From Aliidiomarina maris (GTDB lineage Bacteria > Pseudomonadota > Gammaproteobacteria > Enterobacterales > Alteromonadaceae), in NCBI RefSeq assembly GCF_003987335.1, contig NZ_PIPK01000012.1, positions 31,896 to 95,895 on the forward strand: a stretch of DNA of 64,000 bases. Reading direction: 5' to 3'. Within the stretch, counting starts at the first letter, position 1, and each line of letters opens with the position of its first letter. A program made the translations under genes and the position numbers. Shown here piece after piece: positions 18,506 through 28,500 of the stretch. Under the pieces are notes generated by a model. That model saw nothing but the letters and a program-made list of their open reading frames with translations. It did not search any database and was not told the origin of the DNA.

Positions 18506-19876
18506 ATGAAAATCAAACTTCTGTCACTCGCCCTAGGCTTCAGCTTAGGCTTCTCCAGTTTGACAGCTAACGCCACAGACTTAACCGATATTTATCGTAT
18601 GGCGTTAGAAAACGATCCGCAATTATTACGTGCCGCCGCTGAACGCGACGCCGCTCGCTCGGCTATTGATGTATCTCGTGCCGACTGGTTTCCGCAAATC
18701 GACTTTCGCACGGGTTATAGTTATAACCGCTCTGAAGGCACCCCTTCAGCAACAACAGTTCCAACCGACCCCGATTTGATTACCAGTAACACCACCAGCA
18801 CCAGAACCTGGAACCGCGAGCTTAACCTGAGCCAACAAGTATTTAATTTAGGTACATGGCGCGCGACCGGCATTGTTGAAAAGCAAGCCTATCAGCAAGA
18901 AGTCAACTACTTGCTAACTCGCCAACAATTAATGCTACGTGTTACAGACGCCTACTTTAACGTGCTTTTGGCAATGGATAGTCTTGAATTTGCCCGTGCA
19001 GAAAAACGTGCTATTGAGCGCCAGCTTGACCAAACACGCCAGCGCTTTTCTGTCGGTTTAACTGCGGTGACCGACGTGCATGAAGCGCAAGCGCAATTTG
19101 ACCAAGCAGTCGCCCGTGAAATTCAGGCACAAAATGCGGTAGAAATTGCCTATGAAGCATTGCGCGAAATAACCGGACGGTCACATCAAAACATTCATGT
19201 TCTGAACACTGACATGTTCGAGCCGGTCACGCCAGACCCGAGCACTGCGCGTGAGTGGGTGAATGTTGCTTATGAGCGCAACCTTGAGCTTTTAATTAGT
19301 CGCAGCGGGCTTGAAATAGCTGATCAGCGTATTGAACTGGCCCGCAGTGGACACTACCCAACAGTGAGCTTGAGCGCGAGCTACGGAAATCGTGACGTTG
19401 ACTTTGGTGATCGTAGCTTTAGCGGTTTAGACCAAAGCCAAGTTGGTCTTCAGTTAGTGGTGCCTTTATTTAGTGGTGGTCGCACCGTCGCTAGCACTGA
19501 ACAAGCACGTAACGATTATGTGGCGGTGAGCCAAACGCTAGAAGAAAACCGTCGTGCGGTCGAGCGTCGCGTGCGCTCTAATTACCTTGACGTAGTTGCG
19601 AATATCTCTACTATTGCGGCGCTGGAACAAGCCGTTGTCTCAGCTGAGAGCGCATTAAATGCAACCCAAGCTGGCTTTGAAGTTGGGACACGTACTATTG
19701 TCGACGTACTCGACAGTACACGTAACCTGTTTAACGCACGCCGTAATTTATCGGAAGCACGTTATTCTTACATTCAAGGCATTCTTAATTTGCAGCAAGC
19801 GGCTGGTACTATCAGCGAAGACGCATTGTTTGCAATCAATGACGCTTTGCGCCCAGCACCTGCTGAGCAGGACTAA
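18506..19876 (+). CDS. tolC: outer-membrane efflux channel TolC
   Basis: Outer-membrane trimeric channel used by multidrug efflux pumps and type I secretion. It has 456 residues, including a signal peptide (about 1-23, ending ANA). Two repeated OEP domains, each with a beta-hairpin and long helices, are seen; typical pieces are LTDIYRMALENDPQLL, SLSASYGNRD and the symmetric second-repeat VVPLFSGGRTVA. A gaaggaa ribosome site precedes the ATG. The gene is divergent from nudF, exactly as in E. coli, and ends in a strong terminator. No inner-membrane pump genes are nearby. Confidence 0.96.
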   Translation: MKIKLLSLALGFSLGFSSLTANATDLTDIYRMALENDPQLLRAAAERDAARSAIDVSRADWFPQIDFRTGYSYNRSEGTPSATTVPTDPDLITSNTTSTRTWNRELNLSQQVFNLGTWRATGIVEKQAYQQEVNYLLTRQQLMLRVTDAYFNVLLAMDSLEFARAEKRAIERQLDQTRQRFSVGLTAVTDVHEAQAQFDQAVAREIQAQNAVEIAYEALREITGRSHQNIHVLNTDMFEPVTPDPSTAREWVNVAYERNLELLISRSGLEIADQRIELARSGHYPTVSLSASYGNRDVDFGDRSFSGLDQSQVGLQLVVPLFSGGRTVASTEQARNDYVAVSQTLEENRRAVERRVRSNYLDVVANISTIAALEQAVVSAESALNATQAGFEVGTRTIVDVLDSTRNLFNARRNLSEARYSYIQGILNLQQAAGTISEDALFAINDALRPAPAEQD

Positions 19877-19900
19877 GGCTGCCTGCTAGGTAGCGCCGAC

Positions 19901-19927
19901 AAAAGGTGCCTTCGGGCACCTTTTTTT
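19901..19927 (+). terminator. terminator after tolC
   Basis: Stem ggtgcc/ggcacc closed by a UUCG tetraloop, with flanking A and T runs; the T run is seven bases long. Confidence 0.93.
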
Positions 19928-19961
19928 GTAATTGTATCGACAGCCAGTCACGGACCCCGTT

Positions 19962-20759
19962 ATGGACTTTATTCAAATTATTGTATTGGCATTAATTCAA
20001 GGTTTAACTGAGTTTCTGCCGGTTTCGAGCTCAGCTCATCTACTTTTAATTCCGGTTTTCACTGCATGGGATGATCAAGGGTTAGCTTTTGACGTCGCGC
20101 TGCATATTGGTAGTTTAGCCGCGGTTATTTTGTATTTTCGCCAGGAAATTGCGCGCATGTTGCTGGCGTGGATAGATTCACTCAAGCATCGGCGTTTAAG
20201 CGAAGACGGTAAATTGGCTTGGGCAGTGATTCTTGCCACTATCCCTGTTGGTTTAGCTGGCGTGTTATTTAACGACTTCATTAGCCAAACCTTACGCTCA
20301 CCGATTGTAGTCGCCCTCGGCCTGATTGGTTTTGGTATCTTGCTCGGCGTTGCGGATTGGAAGCATCGCGGCAACAAAACCGAATACCAAATGTCGCGTA
20401 CGGATGTACTTTGGATAGCGCTTGCTCAAGCACTCGCATTAATTCCTGGCACGTCGCGCTCGGGCATTACCATTACCGCCGCGCTATTTCTGGGCCTCAG
20501 CCGTGAAGCTGCCGCGCGCTTTTCATTCTTACTGTCTATTCCGGTGATTGCACTCGCTGGTGGCTATGAAACATTAGGCTTGGTGCGCGCCGACGTCGAA
20601 GTGGACTGGCTGGCTATATTGCTTGGTGCAGTGGTGGCTGGTGTCAGTGCTTACCTGTGTATTCACTACTTCTTAGTGTTCATTCGCAAAATCGGTATGC
20701 AACCCTTTGTCGCATATCGTGTGATTCTTGGTATCATTTTACTTTGGTTATTTATCTAA
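19962..20759 (+). CDS. uppP: undecaprenyl-diphosphate phosphatase UppP (BacA)
   Basis: Integral membrane phosphatase that recycles undecaprenyl diphosphate to the carrier phosphate needed for peptidoglycan and O-antigen. The ATG at 19962 gives 265 residues beginning MDFIQIIVLALIQGLTEFLP, the classic BacA start. The conserved SSSAHL follows it, and PGTSRSGITI carries the second active-site block. About eight membrane helices are predicted. It can give bacitracin tolerance. It is 10 bases upstream of the lpxL-like gene, so the two are likely co-transcribed. Confidence 0.96.
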   Translation: MDFIQIIVLALIQGLTEFLPVSSSAHLLLIPVFTAWDDQGLAFDVALHIGSLAAVILYFRQEIARMLLAWIDSLKHRRLSEDGKLAWAVILATIPVGLAGVLFNDFISQTLRSPIVVALGLIGFGILLGVADWKHRGNKTEYQMSRTDVLWIALAQALALIPGTSRSGITITAALFLGLSREAAARFSFLLSIPVIALAGGYETLGLVRADVEVDWLAILLGAVVAGVSAYLCIHYFLVFIRKIGMQPFVAYRVILGIILLWLFI

Positions 20760-20769
20760 ACGAGTGTTC

Positions 20770-21756
20770 ATGACTGAATCGAAATCAACGTCTGAAGCCA
20801 CGGCAGCGAAGCAAAAAGGTGCTTTACACGCACCTCAATTTCAGCGCCAGATGTTATTGCCGAAGTTTTGGCCCACATGGGCTTTGGTAGGCTTTTTGTA
20901 CTTGCTGTCGTGGCTGCCCTATCGCCTACAAATGCTGTTAGGCCGGGGCATTGGCCGCTTACTGATGAAAGCTGTGCCAAAGCGCACTAAAGTAGCGCGT
21001 CGCACGTTGACATTGTCCTTCCCAGACATGCCTGAAAAGGAGCGTGAAGCACTATTGAAGCGTAATTTTGCCAATGCTGGCATGGCGCTGTTTGAAACTG
21101 GCATCGCTTGGTGGTGGCCAAACTGGCGCCTGAAACGGTTAATTAAAATTGAAGGCGAAGAGCATGTAATTGCCAATCAAAAAGCGGGTAAAGGCTTATT
21201 TGTGCTGCTATTCCATTTTTTGAATCTGGAAGTGCATGTTCGCGTAGCCGGCATGTTCCATAGCTCAGTGGGCCTTTACCGGCCGCACAATAACGCCGTG
21301 ATGGAATACATTCAGACCAAAGGCCGTAGCCGGTCGAACAAATATATGATTGACCGTAAGGACGTGCGCGCTATGGTGAGCGCACTGCGCGAGGGAGAAA
21401 TGGCAGGTTACCTGCCCGACCAAGACTACGGCCGTCACCGTGCGGTGTTTGCGCCGTTGTTTGCGGTGCCCGATGCGTGCACCACTCAAGGCACTAGCTT
21501 ATTCGCCAACGTCAAGAATGCCACCACATTAGTCAGTGTGCTTAAACGCTTACCGAACGATCAAGGCTATTGCATTTACTTTTACCCGCCACAAGCGCCG
21601 ATCCCAAGCGGGGACGTGTACGAAGACGCTTGCCGGGTTAATCGCGAGGTTGAAAAAGCGGTTGCTATGCAGCCTGACCTGTATATGTGGATGCATCGGC
21701 GTTACAAAACTCGCCCCAGCGAAGACATGCCTGATTATTACGCAGATTTAGACTAA
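20770..21756 (+). CDS. lpxL: LpxL/LpxP-type lipid A acyltransferase
   Basis: Inner-membrane enzyme that adds a secondary acyl chain to Kdo2-lipid IVA. Starting at the ATG at 20770 it has 328 residues, slightly longer than E. coli LpxL (306) because of a hydrophilic N-terminus. After one membrane helix (about 35-50), the HX4E catalytic motif is His149-Glu154 (HFLNLE). LPDQDYGRHRAVF and the C-terminal YMWMHRRYKTRP match LpxL/LpxP better than LpxM. The chain added (lauroyl, palmitoleoyl or other) cannot be read from sequence. It follows uppP closely and converges on glnE. Confidence 0.88.
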   Translation: MTESKSTSEATAAKQKGALHAPQFQRQMLLPKFWPTWALVGFLYLLSWLPYRLQMLLGRGIGRLLMKAVPKRTKVARRTLTLSFPDMPEKEREALLKRNFANAGMALFETGIAWWWPNWRLKRLIKIEGEEHVIANQKAGKGLFVLLFHFLNLEVHVRVAGMFHSSVGLYRPHNNAVMEYIQTKGRSRSNKYMIDRKDVRAMVSALREGEMAGYLPDQDYGRHRAVFAPLFAVPDACTTQGTSLFANVKNATTLVSVLKRLPNDQGYCIYFYPPQAPIPSGDVYEDACRVNREVEKAVAMQPDLYMWMHRRYKTRPSEDMPDYYADLD

Positions 21757-21773
21757 AGGTCGCGCTGCGCGCC

Positions 21774-24674
21774 CTATTTCGCTGCCTCTGCGCCAGCTTT
21801 ATTGACCGTTGCGCTCCCAAGTAACACTTGCCAAACGCTGAGCACTTGCTCAGCGTTTGCACTTAGGTCATCGTGACTAATGCCTTGTTGTTCAGCTAAC
21901 GATAAGCGGTGATTCTTAGCGCGTAACAATTTGTAGTTATCAATCAGCACAGCCAACTGAGCTTGATTCAATAACCCCGCCTTTTCTGCGTGCTCCAATA
22001 TGCGCACATTATCGGTATATGTGCAAAGCTGTGGGTACTTATCCGCGTGGGCAAGCACCAGATACTGGGTCAGAAATTCAATATCCGTCATGCCCCCGGG
22101 CATTTGCTTGATATCAACCCCCTGTGCACTGCGCTTCAGTAAGTGTTGACGCATTTTTTCACGCATGGACACGATGTCGTGGCGCAAAGCATCAAGGTCG
22201 CGAGGCTGGGCCAAATGACGCCGGCGAATCTGTTCAAAGCGACGATGCATGTGCTCGTGGCCAAACACCATACGCGCGCGCACCAAGGCTTGCAGTTCCC
22301 AGGTCCATGCTTCGCGACCTAAATAGTCGTCGTAGGTGGATAACTGAATCACCATCAAACCAGCATTGCCCGATGGGCGTAGCCGCATATCCACGTCGTA
22401 CAAGACGCCGCTCAACGTGCGCGTAGTAAACAAATGCAGCACGCGCTGCGCAAGGCGCAGATAAAATTGCTGACTATCAATCGGGCGCTCACCCTGGGTT
22501 TGGGTGTCTTGAATGTCATCGCACACAAACACTAAGTCGAGATCGGAGCCGTAACCCAATTCAATGCCGCCTAACTTGCCATATCCAATCACCGCAAAGC
22601 CTGAATTATGTAAATCCCGGCCAGGTGGCGCGCCGTGACGGTCGGTCAGTTGCTGCCACGCCATCGCAACCACTTGTTCAATGACCGCCTCCGCCAAGAA
22701 GGTCAGGTGGTCGCTGACTCGCATCAGGGCCACGCCATCAGCCACATCGGCTGCCGCTACTTTTAATTGGAAGCTTTGCTTAACCTGGCGCAGTGCTTCC
22801 ATTTGCGCTTCCATCTCATCCAGAGGAATACGATTTAAAAACTCTTGTACTTGTGCACGGTAACTGGTTAATTCCGGTAAATTATAAAGTTGCTGCGGAT
22901 CTATCAGCTCATCGAGAAGGTGTGGGTAACGCTCAATCTGGTGTGCTATCCAAGGGCTGGCATGGCACAGCACTAATAATTGGCGTAACGCACCGGCATT
23001 ATTCACCAGTAAATCAAGGTAAGCCGTCCGTGATGCAATGGTTTGCACCACAGCAAATGCACGCTGCAAACTTTCAACTGCGACGGCGCCTTGCGCAGCA
23101 TATTCAACAATACGCGGAACCAATGTGGCTAATAACTCTCGTCCTCGAGTGCCTGGGCTGCGTTTGCGCACCTGCTGACGACATAATTGAATCGCTTGCC
23201 ACCAGTCGCCGGCGTGGTCAGCACCTACCCCTGCCTCTTTCAGCACGTCGAGGGCTGTGGCGTCATCGAGTAAGTCCTGCCATAAAATCGATAATGCGCT
23301 GTCGTTTTCAGTTTGGAGCTCTTCCTCACTGCCCACCACATTAAGAAACTGACGATGCACCTCTTGCATATGTGCTGCGATGCGCTGCTGGCATAATTCG
23401 AAGGTCTCAAAGCCACAGGCTAATGCCACTCGTAACTGAGTGTCTTCATCTTGAGGTAAGGTCTGGGTTTGCTCGTCATTGAGTTGCTGCAGCACATGCT
23501 CGACTTTTCTAAGGGTCATGTAGGCTTCATGCAGGCGACTGACATCAGCGTTACTCAGCAGCTGCAATTTTTCGCACACGTGCAAGGCTTTAATCAATGA
23601 CCGCGTCTGTAAGTCGCGCTCACGGCCGCCGCGAATTAACTGAAAGGTTTGCGCGATAAACTCAATTTCACGAATACCGCCTAAGCCGAGCTTGATATTA
23701 TCGGCGACACCGCGGCGTCGAGCTTCTTGGTTAATCAAGAGTTTCATTTTGCGCAGCGCTTCAATTGCGCTGTAGTCGATATAACGTCGGTATACAAAAG
23801 GGCGCAGCATGCTAAATAACTGCTGCTCGAGCTCAGGTGTCGCATTCAGATAGCGCGCTTTGACCATAGCGTAACGTTCCCAGTTGCGCCCCTGCTCCTG
23901 GTAGTAATCTTCAAGTGCCGCAAAACTCACCGCCATGGGACCTGACTGACCAAATGGGCGCAAGCGCATGTCCACGCGAAAGACTTGGCCGTCGATGGTT
24001 TGCTGGCCCAGCAACTTAATCAGGGTTTGGCCGACCCGCGTGAAGAACACACTATGCTCAATCGACTGCCGCCCACCTTGGGTTTGCCCTCCATGTTCAA
24101 AACAAAAAATAAGGTCAATATCGGAGGAGAAATTAAGCTCCTCACCACCGAGCTTACCCATGGCTATCACCACCAAGGGCATTACCTCGCCTTGACTATC
24201 GAAAGCCTGCCCGTAGCGGGCTTGCTGAGATTTTGCTGCCCACTCAGCGGCAGCTTCTATCAATGCATCCGCAAGGCTTGAGTTTGCAGCGAGAAAATCC
24301 GGAACGGTCAGCTCTCCCATGAGATCCTGGGTAGCTAACCGTGCCATTTCAATTTGACGATAGCGGCGTAACGCGTGCATAACTTGGACTTCGCTGTCAC
24401 CGCACGGTGCCAGTTGCGTCGCCAGCGCCGCTTTGTGGCTGCCGGGCTGACGCCGAAACATAGGTTCTAATGCTTGTTCGCCATAGCGCATCACGACTTT
24501 ACAAACAAAATCACTGATAGCCATCGTCCAAGGTAGCCAAGCGGCAAGGGTTTGCTGACGTTGTGGCGCAGGTTCGTGCTGTTCAATAAATTGTTGCCAA
24601 CGCTGCTGCGCCAATTGTTTCATTGGCTCGGGTAGCTGTTGGTAGTCAGTATGACGCGGCGCAAACTTCAGCAT
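21774..24674 (-). CDS. glnE: glutamine synthetase adenylyltransferase/deadenylase GlnE
   Basis: Bifunctional enzyme that adenylylates glutamine synthetase under nitrogen excess and removes AMP under limitation, directed by PII. I use the ATG at 24674 (site gggagt upstream), giving 966 residues (E. coli 946). Two nucleotidyltransferase domains are visible: the N-terminal deadenylase with FSSDIDLIFCFEHGG and the C-terminal adenylylase with YGSDLDLVFV. A regulatory helical region lies between them. The gene follows a CYTH-domain gene, as glnE follows ygiF in E. coli. Confidence 0.96.
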   Translation of the reverse strand: MLKFAPRHTDYQQLPEPMKQLAQQRWQQFIEQHEPAPQRQQTLAAWLPWTMAISDFVCKVVMRYGEQALEPMFRRQPGSHKAALATQLAPCGDSEVQVMHALRRYRQIEMARLATQDLMGELTVPDFLAANSSLADALIEAAAEWAAKSQQARYGQAFDSQGEVMPLVVIAMGKLGGEELNFSSDIDLIFCFEHGGQTQGGRQSIEHSVFFTRVGQTLIKLLGQQTIDGQVFRVDMRLRPFGQSGPMAVSFAALEDYYQEQGRNWERYAMVKARYLNATPELEQQLFSMLRPFVYRRYIDYSAIEALRKMKLLINQEARRRGVADNIKLGLGGIREIEFIAQTFQLIRGGRERDLQTRSLIKALHVCEKLQLLSNADVSRLHEAYMTLRKVEHVLQQLNDEQTQTLPQDEDTQLRVALACGFETFELCQQRIAAHMQEVHRQFLNVVGSEEELQTENDSALSILWQDLLDDATALDVLKEAGVGADHAGDWWQAIQLCRQQVRKRSPGTRGRELLATLVPRIVEYAAQGAVAVESLQRAFAVVQTIASRTAYLDLLVNNAGALRQLLVLCHASPWIAHQIERYPHLLDELIDPQQLYNLPELTSYRAQVQEFLNRIPLDEMEAQMEALRQVKQSFQLKVAAADVADGVALMRVSDHLTFLAEAVIEQVVAMAWQQLTDRHGAPPGRDLHNSGFAVIGYGKLGGIELGYGSDLDLVFVCDDIQDTQTQGERPIDSQQFYLRLAQRVLHLFTTRTLSGVLYDVDMRLRPSGNAGLMVIQLSTYDDYLGREAWTWELQALVRARMVFGHEHMHRRFEQIRRRHLAQPRDLDALRHDIVSMREKMRQHLLKRSAQGVDIKQMPGGMTDIEFLTQYLVLAHADKYPQLCTYTDNVRILEHAEKAGLLNQAQLAVLIDNYKLLRAKNHRLSLAEQQGISHDDLSANAEQVLSVWQVLLGSATVNKAGAEAAK

Positions 24675-24699
24675 GGTGACTCCCGTGATGAAATGACGA

Positions 24700-25362
24700 T
24701 TAGTGACGTGGTGATGCCGTACGAGCAGCGAGTGCAAAGCCACGTTGAGCTTTACTTTCATTGCACTCAGTCAGGTTAAACTGAGTAGAAAGTATTTTTG
24801 CTACTGCAAAGAGCCCGTCGATAGCGCCATCAAGGAGCTCTATCTCGACTTCAAAGATCCGTTCCTGCTCACCACCAGCTAAGATAAACCCTTGATCAAG
24901 CACAATTTCCAAATTGCTATGCTGTTCTGAATTCGACCACAGCCAGTGCCAGCGCCGGCGCTCAAAATCGACCTTGAACATCCGCATGAGGGCTTTATTT
25001 ACCGCTGTTACATCAAGCTCGGATGGCCAAATTTGGCTATCAAACCTTGTTAAATCTGGGTTTTCCTGCTTTTCTTGAGGGAGATTGTATTCAGGGCGTT
25101 GATGCAAACCGTTGACCACGCTGCCAGCTAATTTAATCGTTTGCTCAGCCTGCTCACCGTCACTATCGCGCCAACGCCGAGTACGACAGCCTATCTTCAA
25201 ACGGTGTAAGTCGCCGCTTGGAGTATCAAAATACGCATTGCTCAGGTGCAATGTGGGCTGAGGTTGGCTGTGCTGGTCTAAAAAACTAAGCAGGGCTTCA
25301 ACGTCAGCTTCGCGTAGAGTGAACTTTAGTTCGCTTTCAGTCGCCGAAAGTTGTTCGGTCAT
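24700..25362 (-). CDS. CYTH-domain protein (YgiF N-terminal half only)
   Basis: A soluble protein of 220 residues made of one CYTH (triphosphate tunnel) domain. The diagnostic ExExK is in ESELKFTL near residue 9, and alternating charged beta strands (RRRWHWLWSN, EVEIELLDGAIDGL) line the expected tunnel. The E. coli neighbour of glnE, YgiF, is an inorganic triphosphatase with CYTH plus a C-terminal CHAD domain; here CHAD is missing and glnE begins 25 bases downstream. Triphosphatase activity is likely from family but unproven. Confidence 0.87.
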   Translation of the reverse strand: MTEQLSATESELKFTLREADVEALLSFLDQHSQPQPTLHLSNAYFDTPSGDLHRLKIGCRTRRWRDSDGEQAEQTIKLAGSVVNGLHQRPEYNLPQEKQENPDLTRFDSQIWPSELDVTAVNKALMRMFKVDFERRRWHWLWSNSEQHSNLEIVLDQGFILAGGEQERIFEVEIELLDGAIDGLFAVAKILSTQFNLTECNESKAQRGFALAARTASPRH

Positions 25363-25518
25363 ATGAGTTCCGTATCAGTAATGCATGACAAGTTGTTGCC
25401 AAGCTTATGCCCTGAAAGACGAAGGCTCAAGCCGTTTTCAATCGGGATGCCAAAAGATGTTGTTTATCGCAATTCAAGGTGGCCTCAACTTTTTTAATCT
25501 GCTTAGACCACAATGGGC

Positions 25519-25546
25519 TTTACCGGATTAAAAATACACATATACT
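25519..25546 (+). promoter_or_regulatory. candidate putA promoter
   Basis: A -35-like TTTACC (25519-25524) and a -10-like TATACT (25541-25546) are separated by 16 bases and lie 51 bases before the putA start. No other candidate in the 235-base gap is as good. Confidence 0.4.
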
Positions 25547-25597
25547 GGCGGCGATATTGGCGCCGACACAATTCGGCTGAGTTTGACAGGAGACGTA

Positions 25598-28500
25598 ATG
25601 TTCAAAGCGAGTAAGGTGCTAGAGACACGCTACGAAGCGAGTCAGCTGGATGAGCTTTGGAAAGCTATTTCCGCTAATTACATAGTGGACGAAGAAAGCT
25701 ATCTAAAAGAACTGATTCAACTGGTTCCAGGCGATCAAGCCACCATCGACAAGCAAACCCAGCATGCGCGGGAGCTGGTCAAGCAGGTGCGTAAAGACGC
25801 TGGCCGTGGCGAAAGTGTTGACGCGTTTTTACAGCAGTACAGCTTAGACACACAAGAAGGCATTGTGTTGATGTGTTTGGCTGAAGCACTGCTGCGTATT
25901 CCAGACGGCGCTACCGCCGATGCGCTTATCCGCGACAAGTTATCCGGTGGTGCATGGAAGAACTACCTCAAGAAAAGTGAATCTATCTTGGTGAACTCAG
26001 GCACTTGGGCGCTGAATTTAACCAACGAACTGATTAACCCCAAAGGCCGCGAAGAAGACAGCGCTGTGTCGCGTTTTCGTCGTTTGATCAAGCGCATGGG
26101 TGAGCCTGTGGTGCGCCATGCAACCTACCACGCCATGGAGCTGATGGGTAAGCAGTTCGTGCTAGGCCGCACCATTGAAGAAGCACTGAAAAATAGCCGT
26201 AAGAACCGTGATATTGGCTATACCCATGCTTATGATATGTTGGGTGAAGCCGCACTGACGATGAAAGATGCGAAGCGCTACCACACGGCATACGTTGACT
26301 CGATTACCAAGATCGCGAAAGAAAAGTTCAACAACGAAGAGAACGTGCCGCGCCCCACCATTTCAATCAAACTGTCAGCGTTGCACCCAAGATACGAAGC
26401 GTCACATCATGACCGTATTATGGATGAGCTGGCCACTGACCTGTTAGAGCTCATCAAATTAGCTCAGCAAGCCGATGTCGGTGTCACCATTGACGCCGAA
26501 GAGATGGACCGCCTTGAACTGTCGTTAGAGCTGTTTGAACGTGTATATCGTACGGGCGTGTGTAAAGACTGGCCGCGTTTCGGTTTGGTTGTCCAAGCCT
26601 ATTCAAAACGTGCGTTACCAGTGTTGGTTTGGCTGAACGCGTTGGCTAAAGAAGTTGGCGATGAAATTCCAATTCGCTTAGTCAAAGGTGCCTATTGGGA
26701 CAGTGAAGTTAAATTGTCACAGCAGCTGGGCTTAGACGGCTACCCGGTATTTACCCGTAAAGCGAGCACCGATGTGTCCTACATTGCTTGTGCACGCTAC
26801 ATGCTAAGCGACGAAACCGAAGGTCGTTTGTACCCGCAGTTTGCAACCCATAACGCACAAACCATTGTCGCGATTCAAGATATGGCTGCAGGTCGTCGCT
26901 ATGAGTTCCAACGCTTACATGGTATGGGTAAAGACTTGTACAACACCGTGCTTAAGAACGAGCCAGGCCGCACAGTGCGTATTTATGCGCCAGTCGGCGC
27001 GCACAAAGACTTACTGCCCTACTTAGTGCGTCGGTTACTCGAAAACGGTGCCAACAGTTCATTCGTGCACAAGTTACTTGACCCGAACGTACCAGTCGAC
27101 GACTTAGTTGAGCATCCGCTGAGCAATTTAAGCAAAAAGCCGTGCTTGCATAACGACAAGATCCCGCTGCCACTTGAAATTTTGGCACCACGCAAAAATT
27201 CTTCAGGACTTAATATGAATATTCACTCTCAAGGTGATGAGTTTTTCACCAAAGTTCGTAGTTTCCAGAATAATCACTGGCAAGGCGGCCCGATTGTGGG
27301 CGGCGAACTGATTGAAGCTGATCATCGGGTTGCGGTAACTAGCCCGCAGCAAACCACCCACCAAATGGGCACCATTGGCTGGGCCGATGCTAAATTGGCT
27401 GAAAAAGCGCTGACGCTTGCGAATAAAGCGTTCCCAGCATGGACCCGCACGTCTGCCGACGAGCGCGCGCAAAAGCTTGAAAAGCTTGCCGATTTGCTGG
27501 AAGAAAACCTGCATGAAATGATCGCGCTATGTACCCTAGAGGCCGGTAAAGGCTTGCAAGATGGTATCGATGAAGTGCGCGAAGCAGTCGACTTCTGTCG
27601 TTATTACGCGATTAAAGCCCGCGAATTAATGGGCGAAGGCGAAACCTTACCAGGGCCGACTGGCGAGAAGAACGAACTATTTGTGCAAGGTCGCGGCACC
27701 TTTGTATGTATTAGCCCGTGGAACTTCCCATTGGCGATTTTCTTAGGCCAGATCACAGCAGCGCTCGCTACTGGTAACTGTGTACTTGCTAAACCTGCTG
27801 AGCAAACGGGTCTGGTTGCCTACCGTGCAATCCAGCTAGCCCACGAAGCGGGTATCCCTGGCGACGTGTTGCACTTCTTACCGGGTAACGGTGGCGAAAT
27901 CGGTGCTTACTTAGTCAGCCAAGAGAAAATTGGTGGCGTGTGTTTCACCGGCTCTACCAATACCGCCCAAGCGATTAACCGTGCACTAGCTGCGCGTAGT
28001 GGCTCAATTGTGCCATTGATCGCTGAAACCGGTGGTCAAAATGCGATGATGGTGGACTCCACCGCATTGCCTGAGCAAGTTGTCACTGACGTAGTCCACA
28101 GTGCGTTTACTAGCGCAGGTCAACGTTGTTCTGCGTTGCGTGTTTTATATGTACAAGATGACATCGCGGACCGCGTGATTGAACTGCTTAAAGGGGCGAT
28201 GAAAGAGCTGACCGTCGGCGACCCAATCGACCACAAAACAGATGTTGGCCCAGTGATTGATGGCGTTGCCAAGACCACGTTGGAGCAACACATCATTGAT
28301 ATTCAACAAGCTGGTAAATTGATCTCTGAAGCACCGATGCCTGAGTATACTCAGGGCGGTACGTTCGTGACGCCTACAGCGATTGAAATCGATAGCATCA
28401 GCCAGCTAGTGCGCGAAAATTTCGGCCCTATCTTGCATGTGATTCGCTTCAAGCACAAAGACATCGATAAAGTCATCGATGACATTAACGGCACAGGCTT

